Shown one piece after another: positions 18,215 through 26,133 of a stretch of 64,000 nt of DNA. The notes under the pieces were generated by a model. The model was not told the DNA's origin, ran no database searches, and was given only the letters and a program-made list of their open reading frames with translations. Position 1 is the first letter of the stretch. The number at the start of each line of letters is the position of its first letter. The stretch covers positions 1,120,097-1,184,096 of the forward strand of contig NC_017384.1 in the NCBI RefSeq assembly GCF_000223375.1, written 5' to 3'. The DNA is from Ketogulonicigenium vulgare WSH-001 (GTDB taxonomy: Bacteria; Pseudomonadota; Alphaproteobacteria; Rhodobacterales; Rhodobacteraceae). The position numbers and the translations under genes were made by a program.

Positions 18215-18783
18215 GGCTTTAGATCTCGCAACTCGTGGCGCAGGCGCTCAAGCGCAAGTCGGATCCGCGATTTGATCGTACCAAGCGGCAGACCAGAGAT
18301 CGCACTGATCTGGCTATGGGGAAGGTCGTCGACATAGGCTTGGCGGATCGCGCCTTGCTGTTCGGGCGGCAGTTGCGCCAGCGCATCATGCAGCAAAGCG
18401 GCCTCTTCGCGCAGCGACAGGGCAAATGTCGCGTCATCGGTGCGGGTTTCGGTCACCACCAGCAACTCGGGCAGCGGCAGCGGTTTGCGCCGCGACAGGT
18501 CAATCTGCCGGTTGCGGGCGATGCGATAGATCCAGGCCGACGCCTCGGCCCGGGCGGGGTCAAATTGCGCCGCCTTGTGCCAGACGTTCAGCATCACATC
18601 TTGGACGACATCATCGGCGCTGCCATCGCGCAGCCCGCCGCGCAGCAACATCGCCTTTAGCCGCGGCGCGAAATGGTCGAACAGCAGGCCAAAGGCTGCA
18701 CGGTCACGCTGATCACGCACGGCAAGCAGTGCGGCCGTCAGCGTCGAATAGGGAGGCGTTTGCGCAGTCGCAAGATCGGTCAT
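18211..18783 (-). CDS. rpoE: ECF sigma factor RpoE (singlet-oxygen type)
   Basis: A 190-residue ECF sigma factor starting MTDLATAQ. Region 2 covers FGLLFDHFAPRLKAMLL to WIYRIARNRQIDLSR, and region 4 covers LPPEQQGAIRQAYVDDLPHSQISAISGLPLGTIKSRIRLALERLR, read in blocks. The start at 18783 matches known RpoE N-termini; longer in-frame starts lie inside the leader. It should direct the three TGATCC promoters in this window, including its own, and be held inactive by ChrR. Confidence 0.95.
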   Translation of the reverse strand: MTDLATAQTPPYSTLTAALLAVRDQRDRAAFGLLFDHFAPRLKAMLLRGGLRDGSADDVVQDVMLNVWHKAAQFDPARAEASAWIYRIARNRQIDLSRRKPLPLPELLVVTETRTDDATFALSLREEAALLHDALAQLPPEQQGAIRQAYVDDLPHSQISAISGLPLGTIKSRIRLALERLRHELRDLKP

Positions 18784-18796
18784 GGGGGCGATGATC

Positions 18797-18814
18797 CCCC
18801 GCGATCGCGCGGGG
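18797..18814 (-). promoter_or_regulatory. Hairpin in the rpoE leader next to the start codon
   Basis: CCCCGCG and CGCGGGG form a perfect 7-bp stem with a 4-nt loop in the rpoE 5' untranslated region, 13 nt before the ATG. It overlaps the only purine-rich stretch that could serve as a ribosome-binding site, so it may limit translation. Confidence 0.45.
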
Positions 18815-18877
18815 AGCAAGTCCATATCGTGCGGCTGTAAGACAATAATGTCCATGGCGAGCTGTAACGTCATACAC

Positions 18878-18907
18878 TGTCTACGCCCCCGCCGCGCAGG
18901 CGGATCA
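18878..18907 (-). promoter_or_regulatory. RpoE-type promoter for rpoE-chrR-SDR
   Basis: On the minus strand, TGATCC (18907-18902), 18 nt and TAGACA (18883-18878). The predicted start near 18871 gives a leader of about 88 nt. Its -35 element is back to back with that of the divergent promoter, 20 nt apart. Confidence 0.8.
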
Positions 18908-18927
18908 AAAAAGGCAAAGATTTCTTC

Positions 18928-18957
18928 TGATCCAAGCGGCACGGCGTGACGTATAAA
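18928..18957 (+). promoter_or_regulatory. RpoE-type promoter for the oxidoreductase-DUF1365-CFA-photolyase operon
   Basis: TGATCC (18928-18933), 18 nt and TATAAA (18952-18957), ending 26 nt before the first start codon. Spacing and -35 match the rpoE promoter exactly. Confidence 0.82.
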
Positions 18958-18983
18958 CATCAAATAGCAAGATAGGACCCACC

Positions 18984-20276
18984 ATGCCGTTTGATGCAAG
19001 CAAAGGTGCCCCGCAACGGATTGCCGTTATCGGCGGTGGGATCTCTGGTCTGTCATCGGCCTATTTCCTGTCGCGCCATCATCACGTGACCGTATTCGAG
19101 GCGGAGGATCGTCTTGGCGGTCATGCCCGCACGGTGATGGCGGGCAAGCGCGGCGATGTGGCGGTGGATACCGGATTTATCGTCTTTAACTATGCCAATT
19201 ACCCGCATCTGACCGCCCTTTTCAACGCGCTGGATGTGCCGGTCAAGAAAAGCAATATGAGCTTTGCCGTCTCGCTGGACGGCGGGCGCGTTGAATTTGC
19301 GATGGATACGCTGGCCAGCATCTTTGGCCAGCGCCGCAATATGGCCGATCCGCGCTTTTATGGGATGCTGTTCGATATCCTGCGCTTTAACGCACGGGCC
19401 GAGGCGGTGATCACCGCAAATCCTGGCCTGAGCATCGCGGGCCTGATTGACATCATGCAGCTGGGTGATCGGTTCCGCGCCCATTACCTTTATGCGCTAT
19501 GCGGTGCGATCTGGTCGACACCGCGCGGCCAGATCGGCGATTTCCCGGCCGAGGCTTTGCTGCGGTTCTTGCGCAATCACGCACTGTTATCTGCGGGTGG
19601 GCAGCATCAGTGGTGGACGGTGGATGGCGGCAGCATCGCCTATGTCAGTCGCCTGACGGCCGCACTGCAAACCGCGGGCGTGGTGCTGCGGCAAAATACG
19701 CCCATTCGCGCCGTGACGCGCGGCGCAAACGGCGTCACCTTTTCGACCCATGGCGATGGCGCGATGGAATTCGATCAGGTGATCTTTGCCTGCCACGCCG
19801 ATCAGGCGCTGGCGCTGCTCACCGCCCCGACCGAGGCCGAGCGCCGCGCGCTAGGTGCGATCCAGTTCCAGCCCAATCGTGCCGTACTGCATCGCCATAC
19901 CGGCGTCATGCCCAAGCGCAAAAGCTGCTGGAGCGCATGGGTTTACCGTACCGATCGCGCCATGGACGCGGAACGTCAGGTCAGCATCAGCTATTGGATG
20001 AACCGCCTGCAAGGCCTGCCGCAGGATGATCCGATGTTCGTCACGCTGAACCCCGAAACACCGATCCCCGAGGCAGAGATCTACGACGAGGCTGTGTTCC
20101 GCCATCCCGTCTTTGACACCGCCGCCCTTGCTGCGCAGTCCGAGATTGCGGCGCTGCAAGGCCAGAACCACACATGGTTCACGGGCGCATGGCTGCGCAA
20201 CGGCTTTCACGAGGATGGCTGTGCCAGCGCCATGCGCGTGGCGCGCCGCCTTGCGCCGCATGGGGTCACATTATGA
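18984..20276 (+). CDS. FAD/NAD(P)-binding amine-oxidase-like oxidoreductase
   Basis: The 430-residue flavoprotein opens with the dinucleotide-binding motif VIGGGISGLSSAYFL (15-29) and FEAEDRLGGHARTV, typical of amine oxidase/desaturase-like enzymes. AGGA precedes the start. It is the first gene of a four-gene operon with 4-nt overlaps, driven by an RpoE-type promoter. In Rhodobacter relatives this operon belongs to the RpoE regulon. Methylated furan fatty acid synthesis there needs a desaturase (UfaD) and an oxygen-using enzyme (UfaO); I cannot say from memory whether this gene corresponds to either. Confidence 0.9.
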   Translation: MPFDASKGAPQRIAVIGGGISGLSSAYFLSRHHHVTVFEAEDRLGGHARTVMAGKRGDVAVDTGFIVFNYANYPHLTALFNALDVPVKKSNMSFAVSLDGGRVEFAMDTLASIFGQRRNMADPRFYGMLFDILRFNARAEAVITANPGLSIAGLIDIMQLGDRFRAHYLYALCGAIWSTPRGQIGDFPAEALLRFLRNHALLSAGGQHQWWTVDGGSIAYVSRLTAALQTAGVVLRQNTPIRAVTRGANGVTFSTHGDGAMEFDQVIFACHADQALALLTAPTEAERRALGAIQFQPNRAVLHRHTGVMPKRKSCWSAWVYRTDRAMDAERQVSISYWMNRLQGLPQDDPMFVTLNPETPIPEAEIYDEAVFRHPVFDTAALAAQSEIAALQGQNHTWFTGAWLRNGFHEDGCASAMRVARRLAPHGVTL

Positions 20277-21061
20277 CAGCCACGCTTGCCGCGCGACTGG
20301 CCGATGGGGCGCTGCTGCATATGCGCGCCCATGTCGGCCATGCCCGGCGCGGCGGCTTGCATCACGCCTTCCGCTATCGGGTCGATTACCTGCTGTTCGC
20401 ACCCGAAGTGACACACCAGCCCCCTGCCTTTTTCAGCCGCAACCGCTTTAACCTGTTTTCGTTTTACGACAGCGATCATGGCGGCGTGCGCGGCACGGGC
20501 ACAGGCGCAGCTTGGGCCTGGGAAAAGCTCACCGATTCTGGCCTGACCCGCACCCCCGATATGGTGCTGGCCTTTATGACCCAGCCGCGATTCCTGGGCT
20601 ATGGGTTCAACCCGGTCAGCTTTTGGATGGTGCTGCAGGACGATACGCTGGTCGCGGTCATTGCCGAGGTGAATAATACCTTTGGCCAGCGCCACAGCTA
20701 TCTGTGCCATCTGGACCAATTCGCGCCGATGACGGCCAACACGCAGATCACGGCGGAAAAGATATTCTATGTCTCGCCCTTCCAAGACGTGCGCGGGCAG
20801 TATTTCTTTAATTTCAGTCTAAAACCCGACCGTGTGGCGATCCGCATCCAGCAGATCGACGGTGAGAACGGTCTGGATGCGGGGCTGACGGGCAGGTTCC
20901 AGCCGTTGACGGCCCGCGTGATCCTGCAATCCGCCCTCGCCCGGCCGGGCGGCGCGCTGCGCGTGTCGTTCCTCATCCTCTGGCACGCGATCCGCCTGCG
21001 CCTGAAAGGCGCGAAATGGCGCAAACTTCCCCCTCCTCCGACGCATGAGATCAGCCAATGA
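20273..21061 (+). CDS. DUF1365 domain protein
   Basis: The 262-residue protein starts at the ATG that overlaps the previous stop by 4 nt. FGYGFNPVSF-like sequence appears as LGYGFNPVSFWM (about 118-129), the most conserved block of DUF1365, followed by EVNNTFGQRHSY. The function is unknown, but DUF1365 nearly always sits between an amine-oxidase-like gene and a CFA-synthase-like gene, as here, suggesting a role in lipid acyl-chain modification. The C-terminal hydrophobic patch near residue 225 may touch the membrane. Confidence 0.9.
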   Translation: MTATLAARLADGALLHMRAHVGHARRGGLHHAFRYRVDYLLFAPEVTHQPPAFFSRNRFNLFSFYDSDHGGVRGTGTGAAWAWEKLTDSGLTRTPDMVLAFMTQPRFLGYGFNPVSFWMVLQDDTLVAVIAEVNNTFGQRHSYLCHLDQFAPMTANTQITAEKIFYVSPFQDVRGQYFFNFSLKPDRVAIRIQQIDGENGLDAGLTGRFQPLTARVILQSALARPGGALRVSFLILWHAIRLRLKGAKWRKLPPPPTHEISQ

Positions 21062-22206
21062 CCCAAATTACCCGCACCCGCCATCTGGTCGCGCTCGAAG
21101 GGTTGGAGCATGGCCGCCTGCATCTGCGCACACCCGAGGGGCAGCAGTATCAATTCGGCTCGACCGGGCCCGAGGCGGATATCGAAATCCGCGACTGGTC
21201 GGTGCTGGCGCGCCTTGCCGCGCGCGGCAATGTGGGTCTGGGCGAGGCTTGGATCAACGGTCAGTGGCATGGCTCGTCCTTGGAAAACGTGCTGGCGCTG
21301 ATGCTGCGCAACGCCGCCCCGGATTGGAGCGCCCCCGGCCCCTTTTCCGCGCTGCGCGGACGCCTTGCGGGCCGCGTGCTGCGGCGTGCGACACGCGCGC
21401 CCGGCTGGGCAGGAAACGAGTTTTTCCAGCTTTGGCTGGACCCCGGCATGTCGCTGTCGGGCGCGCTTTTTGCCGAAGGGGATGATCTGGCCGCGGCTCA
21501 GGCGCGCAAAAACGCACGTATTATCAGCCGCCTGTCCCCTGGAAAGCGCCTGCTGGACATCAGCGGTCAGTGGGGCTCCTTTGCCGAGGCCGCAGCCGGC
21601 AGCGGCTATCACGTGACGACATTGGCCGGAAATGCCGCGCAAAAGGGCTATGCCGATGCGCGTCTGGATGGCCGGGCACAGGTTGCGCTGCAACCTCTCG
21701 CCCGCGCGGTTCGTCACCCGCAAAGCTATGGCGCCTTCAACAATATCGTCGCGATCGAGGCGCTAGAGACGCTGCCGGAACGCGACTGGCCCGCATTCTT
21801 TAGCCTGATCAAGGCCAACCTCGCCCCCGGTGGCCGTGCGATTGTGCAGTCGGTGACGGTGCCTGATGCAGAGTTTTCCATGCACCGCAGCCGGGCCGAC
21901 CTTGTTCGACAGCATCTGATGTCAGGGGGCGTGCTGCCGTGCAATGCGACCATCATGCGCGATGCAGCCGGCGCGGGTCTCAGCCTGCGGGCGCAGCATG
22001 ACTTTGGGGCCGATTACGCGCTGACCTGCCGGATGTGGCGGGCGCAGTTACAGGATAAAACCGAACGCTTGCAACAGCTTGGTTATAGCTCTCGGTTTTT
22101 GCGCGGCTGGCAATTCTACCTCGAGGGATGCGCCGCCGCCTTTGCCGCTGCCCGTATGGATGTCGTGCAATTTGAACTGTCCCATACCGCAGAGGCGCAA
22201 TCATGA
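21058..22206 (+). CDS. CFA-synthase-like protein with a degenerate SAM motif
   Basis: A 382-residue relative of cyclopropane-fatty-acyl-phospholipid synthase. The N-terminal domain and GNEFFQLWLDPGMS (119-132) align with the CFA pattern NDFYxLWLDxxM. However, the HYDLGN block is absent and the SAM motif I reads DISGQWGS (167-174) instead of EIGCGWGG. The TISxEQ step is TLAGNAA, and YIFPGGxLPS appears as HLMSGGVLPC. It may therefore bind SAM differently or not at all. It overlaps both neighbours by 4 nt in the RpoE-driven operon. A full-length CFA synthase with intact motifs lies at 49923-51131. Confidence 0.88.
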   Translation: MTQITRTRHLVALEGLEHGRLHLRTPEGQQYQFGSTGPEADIEIRDWSVLARLAARGNVGLGEAWINGQWHGSSLENVLALMLRNAAPDWSAPGPFSALRGRLAGRVLRRATRAPGWAGNEFFQLWLDPGMSLSGALFAEGDDLAAAQARKNARIISRLSPGKRLLDISGQWGSFAEAAAGSGYHVTTLAGNAAQKGYADARLDGRAQVALQPLARAVRHPQSYGAFNNIVAIEALETLPERDWPAFFSLIKANLAPGGRAIVQSVTVPDAEFSMHRSRADLVRQHLMSGGVLPCNATIMRDAAGAGLSLRAQHDFGADYALTCRMWRAQLQDKTERLQQLGYSSRFLRGWQFYLEGCAAAFAAARMDVVQFELSHTAEAQS

Positions 22207-23639
22207 CCGCGCCGGGGCTATTCTGGCTAAGCCGCGACTTTCGTTTCGCGGATAATCCGGCACTGGCCGCTGCCTGCACGGATGGCCCGCTGCTGGCCGT
22301 GTTCTGCGTTGATGATCTGTTGATGAGCCAAGGCGCCGCCAGTCGCTGGCGGTTGGAACAGGCCCTGCGCGCCTTTGATGCGGCCCTGCGCAAACGCACC
22401 GGCGGGCGCGGCGTGTTGGTGCTGCGCGGCGAGCCCGACCGCATTTTGCCTGCGCTGGTCCAAAACACGGGGGCGCAGCGCATTCACCAATCGGACTGGC
22501 CGACAGCAGGGATGCGGGCTGTGCAAGACAGATTGCGCGCGGCCCTGGCCCCCCTTGGGGCCGGATTGGAATTGCACGGCGGCCATCTGCTGGCCCATCC
22601 GGCCATGTTGCGCAGCGGGGCGGGCACGCCCTATCGCGTGTATACACCCTTTGCGCGGGCTTTGCGCCAACATGGCGCGGATCGGCCGGGTCGCGATGCG
22701 CCTGCACGGATTACGCCTTGCGCCGACGACCATCAGGGCCTGGCGATCGAGACGCTTGATCTGGCACCAGATATGCATCGTGGCCGCGCCTTGCTGGCAA
22801 AATTTGCCCTGCCCGCCGGCGCGCAGCAGGCCGAGGCGCGGCTTGACACCTTCCTTGACCAAGCGGCGGTTTATCCGGCGGGGCGCGATCACCCCGATCA
22901 ACCCGCCACATCCAACCTGTCCGAACATCTGGCACTGGGCGAAATCAGCCCGCGCCGGATCTGGGCGATTGCCTCGTTGCGCGCAGCAGCCGAACCCGCC
23001 CTTGCCCCCGGGATCACGAAATTCCTGTCCGAAGTGATCTGGCGCGAGTTTTCCTGGCATTTGCTGATCGCCAACCCTGATTTGCCGACACAGCCTTGGC
23101 GGCAGGAATGGTCAGAATTCCCGTGGCAACAGCGCACATCCGCCTTGTCGCGCTGGGAGCAGGCCGCGACCGGCATTTCGCTGGTGGATGCAGGCCTGCG
23201 CGAAATGCGGGTGACGGGGCGGATGCATAATCGCGTCCGCATGGTCGTCGCAAGCTGGCTGACGAAACATATGATGACCGACTGGCGTTTGGGGCTACAG
23301 CATTTTGCCGATAGCCTGACCGATTGGGACCCCGCCGCCAATGCGATGAACTGGCAATGGGTGGCGGGATGCGGCCCCGATGCCTCGCCCTATTTCCGGA
23401 TTTTCAATCCGGTAAAACAGGCGGAAGAATTTGATAAAAAAGGGATTTATCGGCGCAAATGGTTGGCCGGGTTTGATGGCTCTGCCGCCCCCGAGGCGAT
23501 CGCCTATCACGATAGCCTGCCGACCGATTGGCATGTCGCCCGACATTGGCGCGAGGATGCCAGCGACGAGCGCCTGCGCGGCGGGCGCGAGGCGGCGCTT
23601 GACGCCTATAACTGGTTTCGCTCAGAAAGGGCGGCGTAA
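22203..23639 (+). CDS. phrB: Deoxyribodipyrimidine photolyase (class I type)
   Basis: A 478-residue flavoprotein that repairs cyclobutane pyrimidine dimers with blue light. The N-terminal antenna-binding domain starts LFWLSRDFRFADNPAL. The FAD domain shows EVIWREFSWHLL, GISLVDAGLREM, TGRMHNRVRMVVASWLTK and WDPAANAMNWQWVAGCG. All fit bacterial CPD photolyases, and the tryptophan-rich end supports electron transfer. It is the last gene of the RpoE-type operon, overlapping the CFA-like gene by 4 nt, consistent with a light-stress programme. Confidence 0.95.
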   Translation: MTAPGLFWLSRDFRFADNPALAAACTDGPLLAVFCVDDLLMSQGAASRWRLEQALRAFDAALRKRTGGRGVLVLRGEPDRILPALVQNTGAQRIHQSDWPTAGMRAVQDRLRAALAPLGAGLELHGGHLLAHPAMLRSGAGTPYRVYTPFARALRQHGADRPGRDAPARITPCADDHQGLAIETLDLAPDMHRGRALLAKFALPAGAQQAEARLDTFLDQAAVYPAGRDHPDQPATSNLSEHLALGEISPRRIWAIASLRAAAEPALAPGITKFLSEVIWREFSWHLLIANPDLPTQPWRQEWSEFPWQQRTSALSRWEQAATGISLVDAGLREMRVTGRMHNRVRMVVASWLTKHMMTDWRLGLQHFADSLTDWDPAANAMNWQWVAGCGPDASPYFRIFNPVKQAEEFDKKGIYRRKWLAGFDGSAAPEAIAYHDSLPTDWHVARHWREDASDERLRGGREAALDAYNWFRSERAA

Positions 23640-23660
23640 CCCATTCGCTGCAGGTTGAAT

Positions 23661-24920
23661 ATGACCCCTGATGCCGCCCGCACTTTGCTGCACGATATGT
23701 TCATGGCAGCGGTTGCAGCGGCAGATCCGGGGCGGGCTTTGGCGCAGTTCTTGCCCGATAGACCGCAAGGGCGCTGTATTGTGGTTGGGGCGGGAAAATC
23801 AGCGGCAGCCATGGCCCGCGCGGTCGAAGTCGCTTGGCCCGATGTGGATCTGTCGGGCGTTGTGATCACGCGATACGGCCATAGCGTGCCGACCACGCAT
23901 GTAACTGTACGCGAAGCGGCCCATCCCGTCCCTGACGCCGCCGGTGCCGCCGCCACGCGTGAGGTGATGGAGGTTGCGGCACGCGCGGGCGATGGCGATC
24001 TGGTCCTGGCACTGATATCGGGCGGCGGCTCGGCCTTGATGACGCTGCCCCACCCTGATCTGACCCTCGCGGACAAAATCACCGTGAACCGCCTGTTGCT
24101 GCGCAGTGGGCTTGCGATCGAGGATATGAATAAAATCCGCCGTCGCCTGTCGCAGGTCAAAGGCGGCGGTTTGGCGCAGGCTGTTGGTGCAGGCGCCCGG
24201 CTGGTGACTTTGGCGATTTCCGATGTGCCGGGTGATGATCCGGCCGCGATTGCCTCGGGGCCGACCGTTCCCGACCCCAGCGCGGCCGAGGATCTTTCCC
24301 CGCTGGTGCAACGCCTTGGCCCGGATTTGCCCGCCGCGGCGCGAGACATCTTGCTGGGCGCGCCACCGGAAAAGCCGCATTTTGATTATGATTACCGCCT
24401 GATTGCAACGCCGCAAATGGCGCTGGAGGCGGCGGCCGAGGTTGCCCGCGCGGCCGGTATCACCCCCCTTTTACTGGGCGACGCCCTAGAGGGCGAAGCG
24501 GCGACTGTCGGCATTGTCATGGCCGGGATTGCCCGTGCCGCGGCGCGCCATGGCACGCCCGCTGCAGCCCCTGTCGTTTTGCTCTCTGGCGGCGAGACGA
24601 CTGTCACGGTCCGTGACCATGCCGGTCGCGGTGGTCGCAACACGGAATTTTTGCTGTCTTGCGCTATCGCGCTGGACGGCGCCGCAAATATCTATGCGCT
24701 TGCCGCAGATACGGATGGCATTGATGGTACCGAAGATGCCGCAGGCGCAATCATCTGCCCCGATGTCCTGCAAAAGGCTGCCGCGCTGGGGTTGGACCCA
24801 AAGACCAGCCTTGCACAGCATGATAGCTATAGCATCTTTGACGCCACCGGCGATTTGATCCGCACCGGCCCTACACTTACGAATGTGAATGATTTCAGGG
24901 CTTTGCTAATTCTGCCCTAA
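23661..24920 (+). CDS. Glycerate 2-kinase, MOFRL family
   Basis: A 419-residue kinase of the GckA/TtuD type that phosphorylates D-glycerate at C2. The ATG at 23661 is chosen over a TTG six bases earlier because AGG lies six bases upstream of it. IVVGAGKSAAAMA (about 39-51) and LISGGGSALM (about 119-128) mark the N-terminal DUF4147 domain. The C-terminal MOFRL domain ends with the DTDGIDGTEDAAGA block (about 351-364). It probably serves glyoxylate, glycerate or tartrate breakdown. The 3' end overlaps the convergent gene by 4 nt. Confidence 0.92.
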   Translation: MTPDAARTLLHDMFMAAVAAADPGRALAQFLPDRPQGRCIVVGAGKSAAAMARAVEVAWPDVDLSGVVITRYGHSVPTTHVTVREAAHPVPDAAGAAATREVMEVAARAGDGDLVLALISGGGSALMTLPHPDLTLADKITVNRLLLRSGLAIEDMNKIRRRLSQVKGGGLAQAVGAGARLVTLAISDVPGDDPAAIASGPTVPDPSAAEDLSPLVQRLGPDLPAAARDILLGAPPEKPHFDYDYRLIATPQMALEAAAEVARAAGITPLLLGDALEGEAATVGIVMAGIARAAARHGTPAAAPVVLLSGGETTVTVRDHAGRGGRNTEFLLSCAIALDGAANIYALAADTDGIDGTEDAAGAIICPDVLQKAAALGLDPKTSLAQHDSYSIFDATGDLIRTGPTLTNVNDFRALLILP

Positions 24921-25552
24921 AAGACGATCCCAAAGGCCAGCGTCAAATAAGGGATTGCGGGGTAATCCTGCAAATCGTCGTTCAGCCTTGCAATCTCGGC
25001 CTCGGCATCGCTGCGATCAACGGGGGATAGCGGCTCTAGCCCGTTCACTTGCAGTGTATGTTTGACGATCTTGGCCCCAAGTTCCGCCCGAAAGCTGACA
25101 CCGCCGCCAAAGCCATAGCGATAGCCCAGTGCCACCACCGGGGCGAGCTGATGTTGCTGTTTGACCTCGATCAGAAAATGCCCCGCAATATCGCGGCCAT
25201 CGGCGTTGATGTGATCGGCTTGTCCTGACAGGCGATACCCACCAATCAGCAGCCCGGCGGACAGATACAACCCGTGGTAGACATCATAATCCGCCACCAA
25301 ACCCATCTGGCGACTGCGCAGATCCCCCAGCACTGTCGTGCCATCGGCGTCAAAATCCCCCGATAGCGCGCCGCCATATATCGGCAGCCGCAAACGCGTC
25401 TGATCGCTGAGGCTCATGGTGGGCGCGACATAGGCGCCAAGCGAGGAGACACCCGCCTCGACCCCCAGCGCCCCATCGGTTTGCTGTGCACCCGCGATGC
25501 CCGCCCAAAATCCGATCAGCATGATCGCTACAGCCATCCGTCCAGCCCGCAT
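24917..25552 (-). CDS. Exported, probably outer-membrane beta-barrel protein
   Basis: A 211-residue protein of unknown function. The N-terminus MAVAIMLIGFWAGIAGAQ is a clear signal peptide. Alternating short strands rich in Gly and aromatics (LRLPIYGGALSGDF, MGLVADYDVYHGLYLSAGLLIGGYRL, PVVALGYRYGFGGGVSF) end in a terminal Phe after AFGIVF, the usual signature of outer-membrane barrels. Starts at 25552 or 25537 are both possible. It shares four bases with the end of the glycerate kinase gene. Confidence 0.65.
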   Translation of the reverse strand: MRAGRMAVAIMLIGFWAGIAGAQQTDGALGVEAGVSSLGAYVAPTMSLSDQTRLRLPIYGGALSGDFDADGTTVLGDLRSRQMGLVADYDVYHGLYLSAGLLIGGYRLSGQADHINADGRDIAGHFLIEVKQQHQLAPVVALGYRYGFGGGVSFRAELGAKIVKHTLQVNGLEPLSPVDRSDAEAEIARLNDDLQDYPAIPYLTLAFGIVF

Positions 25553-25750
25553 CCTTGCCCCCTGTCAGGCCGCAGCGGGATCATCCAGCGCCGCGGATCA
25601 TATCGTGAAGAAAGCTTGCGCCGGGATCGCTTAAAAATCGGTTAGCATCGCCGAGGGTTTTGCCCCTTGCGCGGGCTTGCACCCCTGCGCCGGGGGTGCA
25701 ACAAATGCACGCCCGCCCCCGGGTATCAACAGTCCAAACAGGAAGTTCCT

Positions 25751-26101
25751 ATGTCCGAGATCAAGCGCATCGAAACCGGCCCCCGCATGAGCGCCGCCGT
25801 CGTCTATAACGGCGTCGCCTATCTGGCCGGTCAATGCGAGGCGCCCGGCGCCGATATCACCACCCAAACCACCGAAGTTCTGGCCGAGATCGACCGCCTG
25901 CTGGCGCTGGCTGGCACCGACAAGACCCGCCTTTTGACCGCGCAAATCTGGCTGGCCGATATCAATGCCGATTTCGCGGCCATGAACGCGGTTTGGGACA
26001 CTTGGGTTTCGGCCGGCAATACGCCTGCCCGCTATACCGGCGAAGCCGCACTGGCCACACCCGATTACAAAGTCGAGATCATCGTCACCGCTGCGGTGTA
26101 A
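25751..26101 (+). CDS. RidA family (YjgF/YER057c) protein
   Basis: A 116-residue protein whose family hydrolyses reactive enamine/imine intermediates of amino acid metabolism. The start at 25751 follows AGGAAG; upstream in-frame residues are excluded. VYNGVAYLAGQ and the closing block NTPARYTGEAALATPDYKVEI, read in pieces, fit RidA-like subgroups, though the catalytic Arg of the archetype (about residue 105) is not obvious: the equivalent segment carries a Tyr-Thr. It may belong to an Rid2-Rid7-like branch without deaminase activity. Monocistronic. Confidence 0.85.
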   Translation: MSEIKRIETGPRMSAAVVYNGVAYLAGQCEAPGADITTQTTEVLAEIDRLLALAGTDKTRLLTAQIWLADINADFAAMNAVWDTWVSAGNTPARYTGEAALATPDYKVEIIVTAAV

Positions 26102-26112
26102 GATGCAGGCGT

Positions 26113-26129
26113 GCGCGGGACGCCCGCGC
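26113..26129. terminator. Shared hairpin between convergent genes
   Basis: GCGCGGG-ACG-CCCGCGC forms a perfect 7-bp stem between the ends of the RidA and CcdA genes. No T-tract follows on either side, so it may act as a bidirectional, Rho-assisted terminator or only as a 3'-end stabiliser. Confidence 0.4.
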
Positions 26130-26133
26130 GCGC

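Noticed and set aside
25575..25605. Two GGATCA elements before the barrel-protein gene as RpoE promoters
   Set aside because: Neither has a matching -10 at the 18-nt spacing on the minus strand.
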